Shown: positions 1-12,277, counted from the first letter of the stretch. The stretch is 64,000 bases of DNA from Enchytraeus crypticus (GCA_905160935.1 CAJHZI010000556.1:851001-915000); one strand, 5' to 3'. Notes: generated by a model not told the origin, from the letters alone. Translations and numbers: made by a program.

Positions 1-175
1 GAGGTGAATTGAACCCTCATGGGTTCGAATCCCAGTCAAGAGTAAAATCTCGGACATTCACTGGACTGGCCATACGGAATATGGACTAAATTGCCTAACG
101 GTTTAAACATGTGGTATTAAAAGTGATAAATATCAACATTGATCATTTCACTATAATGCGTGTTTACTTTTTTTA
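1..175 (+). repeat. SINE family A, tRNA-derived, cut by window edge
   Basis: The copy carries a tRNA B-box-like motif (GGTTCGAATCC) near its left end. A non-tRNA body follows, with ACATTCACTGGACTGG and GCCTAACGGTTTAAACAT, and it ends with GATCATTTCACTATAATGCG. The same body recurs at 14.7, 16.9, 33.5, 38.0 and 43.1 kb, so this is a dispersed family. The A-box half lies outside the window. Pol III ancestry is inferred from the box motif. Confidence 0.85.
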
Positions 176-244
176 CTTTATTAGTTAGTCCGCAATGTTC
201 TGCCCTTTACAGATTAATGCTGTATTCATTATGTTATTATAATC

Positions 245-360
245 TGTGTTTATTATCTCCAATTTTCAATTATGTTTATTATCTCCAATTTTCTATGATC
301 CTTTGCTGCTATGTTTATTATCTCCAATTTTCTACGATCCTTTGCTACTATGTTACTATG
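245..360. repeat. Short tandem repeat, about 45-bp unit
   Basis: The phrase TTTATTATCTCCAATTTTC occurs three times with intervening GATCCTTTGCTRCTATG, giving an irregular tandem repeat. The open frame across it is a by-product of the repeat and is not called as a gene. Confidence 0.6.
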
Positions 361-602
361 TTTCCATATTTCCGGTAGTCGGCTAGATAGAGCTCAATTG
401 TGCTCTTTCTGACGGCCGTTTTATTTGTGTTCTGTCTCGTTGTATGCGCTTCGTATATATTTTGATTCAGTTACAAATAAATGATCATGGCTCTCTCCTC
501 TCATTCACTGTCAGCGTACTGCCTAACGGCAGGTCCATGATGTATAACATTTTCTATTAGTCTATCCACTTCCACTCATATCATCTCTCTATACAAATGT
601 GT

Positions 603-619
603 TATATATATATATATAT

Positions 620-694
<75 letters not shown>
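603..694. repeat. (TA)n microsatellite
   Basis: About 90 bases of almost pure TA dinucleotide. It lies upstream of the first recognisable exon of the glutamine-rich gene. Confidence 0.95.
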
Positions 695-699
<5 letters not shown>

Positions 700-824
700 A
701 TGGATAGGCTTAGTATTATACTAATACCTTTTACGGTGCAGTGTATATATTATACAAGTTTATAACTACAATCTTTATGCGTCTATATCTCTTATATTGC
801 TGCTGTGTGCAATGTAATCTGAAG

Positions 825-3065
825 CATATTAAAGAGTATTCATTTATTAATGACATAGATAAAGTTCAAGCATCTTCTTCTACGAATAACCAGACTGAAG
901 TTTTGACTTCCGTTCGTCGGGGATCGTTATCTGAAAGACGTGAATCTCGAAGAAAATCAATAGACGACTCGAGACTAAATCTTGAAGCTCTACTCACCAG
1001 CGACACGCATCATCCTAGCAAGGCACTTGCTAATTTAATACAACAACAAATAACTGATGACCAGGGCAGGTTGCAGCTGCTTCATTTGCAACAAAAACAA
1101 CAGTTGCATCAACAACAGCTGCATGAGCAGCAGCAGCTACATGTGCAGCAGTTGAATGTTCAGACTCATCAGCAGTTGCTTGAACACAGACAGCAGCATG
1201 GTCTGCAGCAACAGCAGCAGCAGCATCAACTGTTGTTCAGTCATCAGCAACAGCAGCAGCATGATCAGCAACAGTTGCATAGTCATCAGCAGCAGCAGTT
1301 ACTTAGTCAGCAACAGCAAGAGGCTGAAGTTGTGACGTTTGGATTGGCAACGAATACTTTAATTGCCAACGAGCATGATTCGTCCTATCAAAAGCCTGCT
1401 GAAAGTCAGGCTGCAGAGCAGTCGCAGTTTCAGCAGCAGATTATACAGTGCCTGCAGGAGCAACAGCAGCAGCAGGTGCAGCTTCAGCAGCAAACTCAGC
1501 TACAGCAACAGGGTCAGCAGCTGCAGCAGAGTCAACAACAGCTGGGCTTCTCGACAGCTGAACAGCAGCTGCTGCAGAATCTCATACAACAGGATCGTAG
1601 CGTTGATGTTTCTATGGTATTACCTGATGTTAATCTCCTGACGTCTGCGAACCAATTTGCTCCTCAGCAGCCAGCCATCGGCAGCAAGTCTGTATTTAAT
1701 CGCATTCAACCTTCAGGAAGATCTAATTCTGGAGCAGTTTCAGGTGTATACGGCTTTAGATCTGAGAGTATGTTGACTTCGTCTGCAGCTGACCCAATGA
1801 GTCACATCAAACTTACTGAAGGTTTGTACGATTTTACTATTAATTTAAAATTGTTTATTTGTGACAGTCTCCGTTTGTAAAAGACAGCTTGTATGGTTTT
1901 TTGTTTCGCAAACAGTTAAATCTGATCTAGTGAATAGTATAAATATGTACCTTGAGTAAATTTAACCTGACGTTTAATGTCTAAAAGACGAGCTGTAATT
2001 TAATTATTGTATACTGCCATTGTATCATTAGATGACTTTGTAGTTCTTAAACTTGTGATGCAACAAATACGAGTTTAGTGTTAATTAAATAGAAGACATG
2101 TATTAAAATGTAAAATCAAATTTGATTGAATCTTATTCGTGTCTTGAATTTTGCTTTGAAATTTGTTTTGAAAATAATTACATCTATGTTTTATAAATTT
2201 CAGCTGAAATGTTAGCTCCTAAGCCAATGGACTGCAGTTCAACCCCTCGAACTGACGGAGTACAGCCGATGGATATCTCGTACTATACGAATCCTAATCA
2301 TCCTGTTCAGTCGCTACAAGATTCTTCTTACAGTATTTCACTTTCAGCTTCCGCTACCCCTGCGTCCCATTTTGAATTCAGCTCAATGGAGAACTTCAGT
2401 CGAAGTCTTCAAGGAGACAGTGCTGCCTTGGCGGTTCAGAATTTTAGCTCTGGCGCTAGACTGGAGGATGGGAACGTCGTGATGCGTGGTAGCACTGAAG
2501 CCCAGGGTAGCGTGGCACGAGAGATTCTCGCTTTTATCTCTGACTCTGCCGGTGGGACAGCGAACGAGGGCCCGGCTAGTGTTTCTCCCACGTCTGCTCT
2601 TCAGACCACGCTGATGCAGGTCGTGACCAATGCTGACACTTGTCTGCCCTATCTCAATGCAGAGGACGGTAAGTCAACCATTCAGATGTTGTTGATCAAC
2701 GATTGTTTCTCTTTATTTCCCTAGAATTGGGCCAATTGGTGTGTTATATTTATGTGTGTATGTGTGTGTCTATACACACGTGTAGCAAGAATAGCTACCT
2801 TCACAATAGCAGTACCTCTCTGTCTACATTCGGTAGGGATTCAAGGGAAGATAATGACGATGATTTCATGTCTACAGTTCTTTTAATAAACTGTTTAAAA
2901 TCTGCTTTAGCTTAATATTTGAGTTCTCCTAATACTAAATAAGCTTCACTGTTTTTGTATTTAGGGCTGACGGTATATTTTGTTGTACTCTAAATTCTGT
3001 GTTTTTATTGGTAACTTTTAGTTCACCGATGTCTGGACAGCATGACCAGCTCCAATCAGCTCTGA
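825..3065 (+). CDS. Glutamine-rich protein, last three coding exons (partial gene)
   Basis: Three exons join in frame. The first runs from an uncertain acceptor near 825 (anywhere to about 900) to 1821 (donor GTTTGT). The second is 2204-2668 (acceptor TTTCAG, donor GTAAGT) and the third is 3022-3065, ending in TGA. Both junctions are phase 1. The first exon starts with a basic Ser/Arg stretch (RRGSLSERRESRRKS), a possible kinase-site cluster. It then has about 170 residues of glutamine-rich sequence with His and Leu, encoded by mixed CAG/CAA. The second exon is Ser/Thr-rich and the protein ends MTSSNQL. No catalytic or DNA-binding domain lies in the visible part. Such tails occur in transcription factors, coactivators and SIK-type kinases, but I cannot assign the family. 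The 5' exons lie left of the window. Confidence 0.6.
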
Positions 3066-5700
3066 CATGACTGAACTCTCAACGTCCTCTCAGTGATTGA
3101 TCGGCCGACTATTTATCTTACTGCAGTTCTTTGTTCGTTTGTTCTTTATAGTTACTGAGACTCTATATATAACCAGTCCAATCATTTCTGTATTTAAGCT
3201 ACTGACTATTGCGTGGAAGTTTTGTAATATTCAAGGCACGGCTATTTTGTGTATTATTAAGCTTTTATGTAGTACATGTAAGTAAAACCTGTATCTTGAG
3301 TTTTATGTAATTGTATGCATCTCGTGAAATGATGTATATAGTTTTATAAGCATGATCTGATACAGGATTAATTCTATTATGGAACGTCTCTGATATCATC
3401 CTTTCAATGTGGAAATGGACTCCAAGCACAGCTTTATCAAATGCCTCTTGTACATCCTTGCTTCTACAAAAACTTCCTTGAACAACAACAACAACAGCCT
3501 CTTTATATATTGTTATAGTTTTTTTCAAGAAATTTTTTAAAATTATAAAATAATTTTTCGAAAATGTGGAAGTCTGTTTGACTTACCTTCTTTTAGATTT
3601 GGAAGTACCTCAATAATATTTTGTCGTCTCTTATAGAATTGCAATATCATCAAAAGTCTTTCTCATAGCTGCAATTAACATTAAGTTTTATTATAAATAT
3701 CAATGATTAATCATCTTTTTAGTTTATTTCTAAGCTAGAGGTAATTAACTCGTCATTCTAGGACCTTTCAGGTAATATGTATGAATAATTTTATATTACC
3801 AGTCGTGTTTTGTTAATTCTCAGTTAGTACCAACTTTTGCAAAACTTCTCTCAAAATTTTTGATATATTTGCTGCTATATCAATATAAAACATTGTCATA
3901 CTTTCTCTTCTATGGCTTTTTATAAAGCTATTTATGAAAAACAAAAATTACAAAATTATATTTCTGTAAAGGCCAACGTTTTTGCGAACCACGTATATAT
4001 TACGAACAGGCATTTTACACTGGTACATGTTCGAATTGTGCTCGGGTGTGGTTGGACCACTGCAGAATAGGGCAACCGCAAACAATCTGCCGGTTGTACG
4101 TAAGAAGCGACTAAAGGCAGGAGCTGAAGATGGCAAGAGGGGACCCACCTCACCATGGAATTTTTTTGCCCCAGGATTAAATGATAATTAATCCACTTAA
4201 CTGAGGAAGGCAACAGGAAACCACCTCAGAAGCCATATTTTTCCCAAGCTATAGGCTACATAAGGTATGGATAAGGCATAGACATTGTGAAGGGATTAAC
4301 TTGTTGATCAAAGGAGTGCTCCTGTGGAGCGAGAAGACAGACTTAGAGTATGAATATGTACCTTGAACCTGCTGCTTGGCTGTGCACTGACGAAGAAGAC
4401 ATGTTCGAATATAGTTCAGTATAGAATAAAGTCTTACTAAGGTCCAAAAGTTGCTTATAATGCTAAATGCAGTCAGTATACGAGAAGAGCTCAAAGATAT
4501 TTTATCATGCATACATTATATGATTATCAGCAGGGTTCATATCACTGATCTTAATTGTTAATTTTACTTAGTGTGCTGCTGTTTCTTTTCTAAAACTATT
4601 TTGCTCGTGTGTGTGTCGTTCTTTTATCGGCGATGCTCGAATTATTACAAATCTAAAACAGGGTTAGAAAGACTAAGCGAAAAGTCGAAATGGAAAGTTT
4701 TGGCTATAGATAAATTAATAAACTTATAAATTCATATTTATTTCAGATAAGCAAATGGCACTGGACCTCTTTCGCAGATTAAGTATATTTTAGGGTGCCA
4801 GTGAATTAATGGGTTACCATGTCAGAGTGCTCAATAATTCGAGCAGGCTAGCTGGATGTTACGTTGAACGTCGACATTTTATAACAGGGATCAAAGAGCT
4901 TAGAAATTTCTCTCTTTTGTATACATTTGAACGTGTTATGGTATCTGTGATACAGATTTATATTTTACTTGTAGTTGTTCTAAATCTGTTGGGTTACATT
5001 AACTGCTCAAATTCAGTAGCAAGAAGCGCAACGTTGTCTCAGATAACGTCTGGAATTATTTATTCCTGAAACTTACGCAGAAAGTACTCTGGATGTACAG
5101 TCTAAGAGAAGGCCAATGAAGATATTGAAGCTGATTGTTAAAGTACAATAAAAATTAATAAATTTTGATTTGAGTTATTTATCCATTCTGTCAATTTCGG
5201 CTCGAATCCGTCAGAACCTGTAAAAAGTTACCATAATTAATGTACCACCTAAATTTTAATTTCATTATTTGTACTAATATTGGACGTAGTGTTTGAAACC
5301 ATTCCTAGATTATTATTTATGTTTAAAGATGCTTTTTTTTTTTTTTTCTTAGGCGAGGAATTGGGTGTATCATCTTGATTAAATTGTACTATATTACTAT
5401 TGTGTGAAGATGTGATTTGATAGTTACTAGACGCTTGTCGCTAAGTACCAGAAATCTCCGATGATTCAGCTTATCCTGATGATCGATTGTGTCTGTACTC
5501 TGTAATCCGAATAGTATTGCATACATTGTATACATTGTTCGTATCAGTTGAGATGTGCGTAGTCTTAATATATTTATTGTATGATATATTCGAGTCGATA
5601 TTTTCTAACGATATGTGCAAGTAGAGTGTGTGGAGATTATAGTCTGGCATTGAAATAAAGAACTGTGAATGAAAGTCGTAGCGCTAATATTCCATTATAA
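3066..5700 (+). other. Probable long 3' UTR and flank of the glutamine-rich gene
   Basis: No convincing exon follows the TGA at 3065. AATAAA signals at 5147-5152 and 5654-5659 are candidate poly(A) sites, which would give a 2.1-2.6 kb 3' UTR. A family F repeat interrupts the interval at about 4140-4390. The extent of the UTR is inferred. Confidence 0.4.
4140..4390 (+). repeat. Dispersed repeat family F
   Basis: Shared blocks include CCACCTCAGAAGCCATA, GGGATTAACTTGTTGATC, a GTGGAGCG-like block and GAGTATGAATATGTACC. The same order appears at 36.9, 59.9 and 63.1 kb, and the last two end in (GA)n. The left part (about 3970-4140) may be the 5' end of the same element. It contains GCGACTAAAGGC, similar to family D heads. 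Confidence 0.7.
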
Positions 5701-7430
5701 TAATCCTTCGACGGCCATTAAGAACTTTTAGTTCAAGCTTTAAAACAACTGTTTCAGTATACTTATTGTCTTGCTTAGTAGAACGTCCCTGACGTCACCT
5801 GCTGACAAAGAGCCGGACGTTGAATCGGTTTTTATTAAGCCGCAGTTTTTGTAGTTCTATCAAACAACGTTCAATATATAGATCATCTAGCTGAAAAATA
5901 TTCTTCACCTGCCCGCAATAGTGAAAGTTAAGTTAATACTGGGAGGTATTGATTTTTGACAGCGTTATACTGGCATTTCTAGCACTATTTAGAAATTCCT
6001 TTGGTTTTAAAATCGATTTTTGATTGTCGACATTCTAGCTTTCCTATTAGTTTTTTAGTTTTATACAAAAACTCGTGTTCGCGCCTTGTGGTATCTCTAT
6101 TTATGAAGTGTTTCTTTTCCTAAGTGTACATTCGATCAGTATGTATACATTTGGTTGTGATAGCGCTGTTACTAACTTTATGTATCGATTATAAGTTTCA
6201 AGGACTAAGCTTAATTTGGGAAAAATAGACTTTAAGTGAACTTTTAGAGAGGTAAAGTAAATGATTAAATTTGTTATTCAGTTATCTGTAGCCACATCTG
6301 TAATTTCTAAATTGACTTATTCACAAGTGCAAGTGTTTTTAATTTACTTCTTTAATTTAATTTAATCAATTTATCACAACATACAGGATATCAAGTCAGA
6401 CACGGACGAAAAGGCACACCACAAGTTGCATGCATGTTTAGGGTAAATAAATGCTAAAAGATTAGCACTTAAATATTCCGCAGTTTCTTAGAAAATAAAA
6501 TTACCAATAAAGATTATAATTTTTTAATTAAAAAGTAGGAAACACTAAGGTAAAAATAAAACTCTAGTTTACAACAGCGGCATACAGGAAATTTATGTAG
6601 AGAATCAAAAGTGGAGCGGTGAGATAAAATGACGAATTAAAACAATATGCGCGTTTTAATTAAATATTTATTTTCTCATAAAATTTCTGGTCAACTAGGA
6701 AGTGCTCGGTATTGTCTTGAAAGTCAGTTAGAGAAATGAAGTTGGTAAAAGAAAGAGAAAGGTCAAATTATGCTATAATTTGTAAGCATATATTTATTTA
6801 TTTTAACAATTATATAATACATTTTTAAAATTGAAATATATTAATACGTCTCTGTAAACTACCTGTTGACACGTAGCTGACAGTGCTGTTCGACCAGTAA
6901 CGGACGTTAAACATTATTGATAGGTTGTTTGCATGTATGTTTATTTTCAGGATTTATTTAAGTATTTTAGAGCAAGTCTCATCCTGTCATGTTGAATAGT
7001 ATATTTACTAGCAGTGTTCTAGGCTTTGATTAGCATATATTAATTAATTCTACGAAATTACTTTCTAATAGATTTAAAATATAAACTCGCTAAAGGGATA
7101 ATAAATGATAATCACCATCATCATCTTCCATTGAATTCCAATTTAGCCATTGTCGGGTTAGTTAATTTATTATTACTGAAAAATGTTAGGTACTATTGAC
7201 TTTATGAACACTCATAAGCTTCTTAGTACGAACCTTGCTGTTAATAAACCAGTCAACATTTGATAGTTTCATTCATTATTGAAGCAGAAAATCATGTCTC
7301 TGAATATCATCAGTATATTTAGATATATGGTATTTCACATTTCACTTTCATCTTACTTCTATACATGCGTCTCTCTTTTTTTAATTTATTGAATTTAGTG
7401 TCATTTTTATTTACGTATCACAAGGGTTTT
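5701..7430. other. Intergenic AT-rich DNA, no gene seen
   Basis: No long open frame or exon-like segment was found. Fragments resembling the family C end (GTCCCTGAC...GGACGTTGAA) are at about 5787-5830, with GGACGTTAAAC at about 6901. A family D tail in minus orientation lies at about 7110-7160. Confidence 0.6.
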
Positions 7431-7464
7431 TCTGCGAATGCTCTGCCGGGTACTCGTGTCCACC

Positions 7465-7945
7465 TGTTTGGTACATGTTGTCATGGACGACAGTAGCACT
7501 CTAATTCTGTTGTTGTTGTTAACTCGTGTTCACCTGTTTGGTACACAGCGTCGTTCTTATTTTTAGCACGCGTTATCTGGTAGATTGCGCAAGCGGTTCA
7601 TGGAAGGAATGATTTCCAACTATTGCGCATGCGCACAAGAATTGTAATAAAATTTTTTTCCATGGAACTTTTTAATGCACAATTTTCAACCTTGACCCTG
7701 TCACACCGGTCATGGCGCGTGCGCTATAGTTGGAATTTGGAAAAGATTCCTGCATAGAACCGCTTGTTAAATTGCTAGAAGGTGGGCGTGTGCTCTGAAT
7801 GGACTGTGCTGGGCTTATCTAAGATTCGTACGAATGTTTGATGACTTACCTAACTGTTCGCCGGTTAGCTGCAGGAAACGAGTAGTAATAATAATAACAA
7901 CAATTAGAGTGCTACTGTCGTCCATGACAACATCGAGCGCTATTG
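7465..7945. repeat. Two family E repeats tail-to-tail around an imperfect foldback
   Basis: A plus-strand E copy (about 7465-7520) ends in (GTT)n. A minus-strand copy (about 7887-7945) faces it with tail (AAC)n. They share TTGTCATGGACGACAGTAGC. Between them, about 7570-7790 is itself an imperfect inverted repeat: AAGCGGTTCATGGAAGGAAT on the left pairs with a diverged reverse complement near 7745-7775. The core looks like a small foldback MITE. Confidence 0.6.
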
Positions 7946-9635
7946 AATAGTGACTGACGAGAAGATTGCTAGGGTGAACCTCTAATATATGATCTGACTT
8001 ATGTTCTTGTGTGATTCAACATGGGTTGAAGACCTCACCGGATTTAATGGCTACCATCAACACTGTCGGCTTCAGTATGTTGTTAGTTCTCCAGAACAGG
8101 CTCAGCTAAGAACGTTTCGCCTCCATACCGACAACGGCATTTGCTAAGTTGCTTTCACTCAGACATTGTTCTCTGTATTTCTATCTTTTTGCGAGATCAT
8201 TTCTTTGATGTGAGTCTTTATGTTTTTCATGAAATCAGTATTAAGGCACTGTTTTTTTATTTACTAAAAGCGACTTATAGAAGTTTGTATTGATATTGAA
8301 ACAAATATTTTTCCTCTCTCTCTCTCTCTCTCCCTCTCTCCCGCTATCCCTCTTCCTGTCTCTCTGTTTCTTCTTTATGCTTGTTTATTATGCCAAATGG
8401 CAGGTCCAGTTAACGTAGATCCACTACCTCAGTCGTCTATTAATCTCTAAATCTCTAAATGGTCTTCCAGTAGTTATAAATATTTATGCATCACATCTAA
8501 CCCGAAGCCTATAGCTTGAATAAATATATTTCATTGGGTAGAATTATAATTCCTTCCAAGCTTATGCGTTAGTCGACTTGTACTAAACTCTTTCATTTAG
8601 ACGATTCTCATTTTTCTAGAGCTGACACTAAAGAATATGATGTACTCTTTTAATGAGTTCTTTTTGAGGAATGCAGTTACAAATTTATCTGTAAATTTAC
8701 CTAAGAAATAGAATTCAAAAAGCGCATAATTTTAATTGTGGAATGCTAATTCTAACGAGTATTAACGTAAAAAAGTGAAAGTTTTATTAAGTAAAAGTTC
8801 TCTGTAATCATTCACGTTAACAAGCAATAAATTACTTTTAAGATTCACTTTTTAGTAAATATTATCCAATTCTATACGGCAAATGGTCTTAACGTTTTAT
8901 TTCACCGTTGAGAAGTTAATAACTCTTAAAGTAGAAGTTGTGCATCTTTTCCTCTGCTGTTTTTCGGTGTGTTAGACGTTAACTGGTTCAGAGTATGTTA
9001 ATGTAAATTTGAACATAATCAATGGTTTTGTCATTTGTTACATTTATACGCCCAATTAAGCAATCAAATTTTATATCTGCAATAATTATAATTGCTATTT
9101 TCTTAATTTGATGCCGAATTGTTGGTGAAACTATGGCTTCCGTTTCCTCTTTCAAGGTTGATGTCTGAGGTGTTACAAAATTTGAGTAACGTAAGGCCTT
9201 CTTGTATTATTTAAGTAATTACTAAATACATGCAGATGTTACGTACAGTTTTTAAATGCTAGATCATTTTATATACGGAACATTTAATTTAATATAGTTA
9301 TAGGTGTAAGCCTGTAATATGTTTGACAGTTTATGGTTATTCTGTGAATATAAAAACAACAGAAAACAATAAAAAAACGATTATAATTTTTATTGCGTTG
9401 CTAATTGTTCATATATTTTATTCTTCATTTTATGTACAGTAGGCTAACGTAAAATTAAAGTGTGTAGATATTTGTTGCCTAATGAAAACGTACGATTAGT
9501 CAATACACTAACCTAAGCAGTTGGTTAATTACGGAGGGGGGCATGGTATTCTAACTGTTTCCTAACTGTTACAAATAAATAAACAAATAAATAAATATTA
9601 CAAATAAATGAATATTACAAATAAACAGTCCAAAA
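7946..9635. other. Intergenic DNA, no gene seen
   Basis: The interval holds a (CT)n tract at about 8314-8370 and a LINE-end-like phrase GGCAGGTCCAG near 8400. No open frame of note occurs on either strand. Confidence 0.6.
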
Positions 9636-9639
9636 GCTG

Positions 9640-9700
9640 AATAATAATAGTTTAGCGTCCGTTTCCTCATCCAAGAATGATATCAGGGACGGCCAAGCAA
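9640..9700 (-). repeat. Family C repeat fragment
   Basis: Read on the minus strand it contains CCTGATATCATTCTTGGATG followed by GAGGAAACGGACGCTAAAC and a (TTA)n-like tail. This is the same module as at 12.48, 14.73 and 62.5 kb. Confidence 0.6.
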
Positions 9701-10970
9701 GGAAACTCTGAAATACCTGCGTTGTGTCATTTCTTCAACTAGACGAACATAAAACTAGCAAATACTACCTTATCTACGGGAAGGTTCTTAAAGCCAACTG
9801 CCTTAATAAACTGGCAATGACCCCTCCCTCAAATGCTTCCAAATTTAATCTCGATGCCTTATAGTTTAGTTAGTTGACTCTGCGCCAGTAACCAGGTAAA
9901 AGTCATAACTATGTGTACATGTATACTATTAAATTTTCGCGGAGCCGATAAATAGAAAGCGCGCTGGTCTGTAACTCTGATTCGTTAAGCCCCCTTTCTC
10001 GCAAGCCACATCTTTGTTTGCAAAATTCAAAGTTGTCTGCTTGGCTATGCTATGACAACATCGAAAGATAATAACCTGCCGCATTATTTATATTCTGATA
10101 AATTCTCAAGTAATACTTACTGCGCGATTCTTTGCCAGGTTTTTCAGTCTGACTACCTGCAGGTTTAGATAATTTGAGATGTTTAGAATATTCTACATGA
10201 AGTTTGGTGTGTAGGCTAAACGTGTATTTTATAGTGTTCTGTTAAAAGTTAATAATAAATGGTTCTGAAAATCTGAATTTTTGCTACATTTGTGAGTATT
10301 TAATTTATATTATAATAAAATAAAGTGTAATCATTTATACTCACTTCAACTAATCTTTTTCAACATTTTCCAAAGATTTACAGGATTGATGCCTTGAGAT
10401 TAAGTTTATGTGGAACATAGGGAAAGATTAGGGACTACCATAGCTATATAACATCATTATCATCATCATCATCATCATCACATAGCTATATATCAACATC
10501 ATCGTACCGTGGCTATATAACATCATGCGTGAGAATTTAATCATTAAGCTAAGTATACCAGAGCTTAATCGCTATAACAAGTAAAACTACGTAAAAAACA
10601 AGTGTAACCAAGTGTTTACAAAAAACAGGTGTTTTATTTCTTCTTCTTGAAACCAGAAACCATCAAAAGCGATTCGCCGGAGTGTCGAACCCTTGTCCGT
10701 ATGCTATCAGACTACGTGGCAACTGTCAAAGCTATCCGGTATATAAGCTAAAACAATATGCGCTAAAGCATCGATGGCGGGTCTATCATCTTACCAAATT
10801 ACCACTCAAATTCTGCAACCAGTGAAGCATCGACTACAACAATCAGAACAGAATATACGTTGAGTAAAAGTCGTGTAACGTAAAAGAAGTTTTTTGCAAG
10901 TGCTTTAAGTTTTACATGATTTTACACATTCTTGTGAATTGCACAGTATACTTCCTCTTCAACTATATCA
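9701..10970. other. Intergenic DNA, no gene seen
   Basis: A (CAT)n tract is at about 10455-10482, with duplicated TAGCTATAT-ACATCAT motifs around it. No exon or RNA gene could be supported. Confidence 0.55.
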
Positions 10971-10974
10971 TATT

Positions 10975-11210
10975 TGCCGTGTTGTGACCGGCTTGATGCA
11001 GACTTGACCAACCGTAAACTGCATGAGTCCTAAAAGGTGACAACGCACTAAAAGATCCAAGCCAACGTGAGAAAGGGTATTCTGTTGGTGAGCGCCTAGG
11101 CTCCAGAAATTACTATAAAATTTTTCAAGTCCCGACCCTAGCGAAACTGGGATTAAATGGAAGAAGATGATGATGATGATGACGATGATGATGATAATGA
11201 TGATAACGAT
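10975..11210 (+). repeat. Family D repeat with (GAT)n tail
   Basis: Blocks in order are GACTTGACCAACCG, AACTGCATGAGTCCTAAAAGG, CCAACGTGAGAAAGGG, GTGAGCGCCTAGGCTCCAGA, CCGACCCTAGCGAAACTGGG and a GATGAT tail. Near-identical order at 21.24 and 44.61 kb defines the family. The short acidic frame over the tail is a repeat artefact. Confidence 0.75.
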
Positions 11211-11329
11211 GCTAATTTAACTGTATCACATTTAGTTCCAAATTATGTTCGGTTCAAAAGTCCCTTTGAATTCCGCATGAACTTGAAGTTCTCTACTAAC
11301 GTGTCCAAGAATTTCGCACGAAGTTCTAT

Positions 11330-11830
11330 TCAAATATTCCGGTGGGTTCTTGCTGCCTGAGTTCCCTCAACGCTCCAGCGGGTTCTAGTTGTCTGAGTTC
11401 CCTAAAGTTCCAGTGATTTCTATCTTCTAGAGTTCCCTCAACGTTCCAGTGAGTTATATCTGCTAGAGTTTCCTCAACGTTCCGGTGAGTTCTATCTTCT
11501 AGAATTCCCTCAACGTTCCGCTGAGTTCTATCTGCAAGAGTTCCCTCAACCTTCTGATGAGTTCTATCTGCTAGAGTTCCCTCAACGTTCCGGTGAGTTC
11601 CATCTGCTAGAGTTCCCTCAACGTTCCTCAAAGTTCTATCTACGAGAGTTCCCTCAACGTTGCTCTAAGTTCTATCTGCTATAGAGTTCCCGAACGTCTG
11701 CTAGAGTTCCCTAACGTTCCGGTGAGTTCTATCTGCTAAAGTTCCCTCAACGTTCCTGAACGTCCCTCAACGTTCCTGAACGTCCCTCAACGTCCCTTAA
11801 CGTCCCTCAACTTTCCTCAACGTTCCGGCG
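11330..11830. repeat. 36-bp minisatellite downstream of the peptide gene
   Basis: About a dozen degenerate units of 36 bp carry TTCCCTCAACGTTCCGGTGA followed by GTTCTATCTGCTAGAG. The right end decays into shorter CGTCCCTCAA units. Because 36 is a multiple of 3, the minus strand stays open for 101 codons with a 12-residue repeat (RNVEGTLADRTH). The array ends about 15 bp before the peptide gene's stop codon, so it may be transcribed as its 3' UTR. Confidence 0.85.
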
Positions 11831-11842
11831 AATTGACAAGTC

Positions 11843-12277
11843 CTAGTCTAGAGAACAGATGCCCATTGGTCGCGGACACTCGCAGTAGTCAGTCTTCTCG
11901 CAGCACTGGATATGCTGATCCGGTGGTGTCAGTGAGATGATGCGGCAGTTGAGAGTGTAGGGATAGACCCGTCGCTGATGTTTGGACTCCAAAGATCGGC
12001 CTAATAACGACGTCAAACTTTCCTCATCGTCTACGTTACTGAAAAATTCATCGACGTCGTTTTGTTTTTTGTGAAGATTCGATTTTTCCTCGTTCGATGA
12101 TTTCCGAGCTCTGAATAACGAACGAAGAGTATCCAAGTCGCTTCTTCTTATCTGCTCATGAGCTGCTGGAGCTGAATGAGCCAGATAGAAGCAAGCTGCT
12201 CCAATGAGCAAGCCCAGAGCAAGGCTGTGGAAATGCTTTCTCATGTCACTGGTTTTTGATAGGGCAACGACTTTCAT
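11843..12277 (-). CDS. Secreted cysteine-rich peptide precursor (neuropeptide-like)
   Basis: The product is a 144-residue precursor. A hydrophobic signal segment runs about residues 17-35 (LALGLLIGAACFYLAHSAP). An acidic/basic linker of about 65 residues follows, then a dibasic site (RR, 102-103) and a 41-residue C-terminal peptide starting VYPYTLNC. That peptide has six cysteines at 111, 125, 126, 132, 134 and 141 (C-x13-CC-x5-C-x-C-x6-C). This layout is typical of prohormones or secreted disulfide peptides, but I do not recognise the family. A splice acceptor (TTTGTTTACAG) precedes 12309, so the start lies in an exon with upstream non-coding or coding sequence. I chose the first in-frame ATG after it. 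An ATG at 12244 would give a tighter signal peptide. A 4-codon upstream ATG frame precedes both. Confidence 0.65.
   Translation of the reverse strand: MKVVALSKTSDMRKHFHSLALGLLIGAACFYLAHSAPAAHEQIRRSDLDTLRSLFRARKSSNEEKSNLHKKQNDVDEFFSNVDDEESLTSLLGRSLESKHQRRVYPYTLNCRIISLTPPDQHIQCCEKTDYCECPRPMGICSLD

Noticed and set aside
3265-3528. 87-codon minus-strand frame
   Set aside because: It lies in the probable 3' UTR of the glutamine-rich gene on the opposite strand, with no splice context or recognisable domain.
11157-11360. Acidic frame starting MEEDDDDD
   Set aside because: Its Asp run is the (GAT)n tail of a family D repeat.
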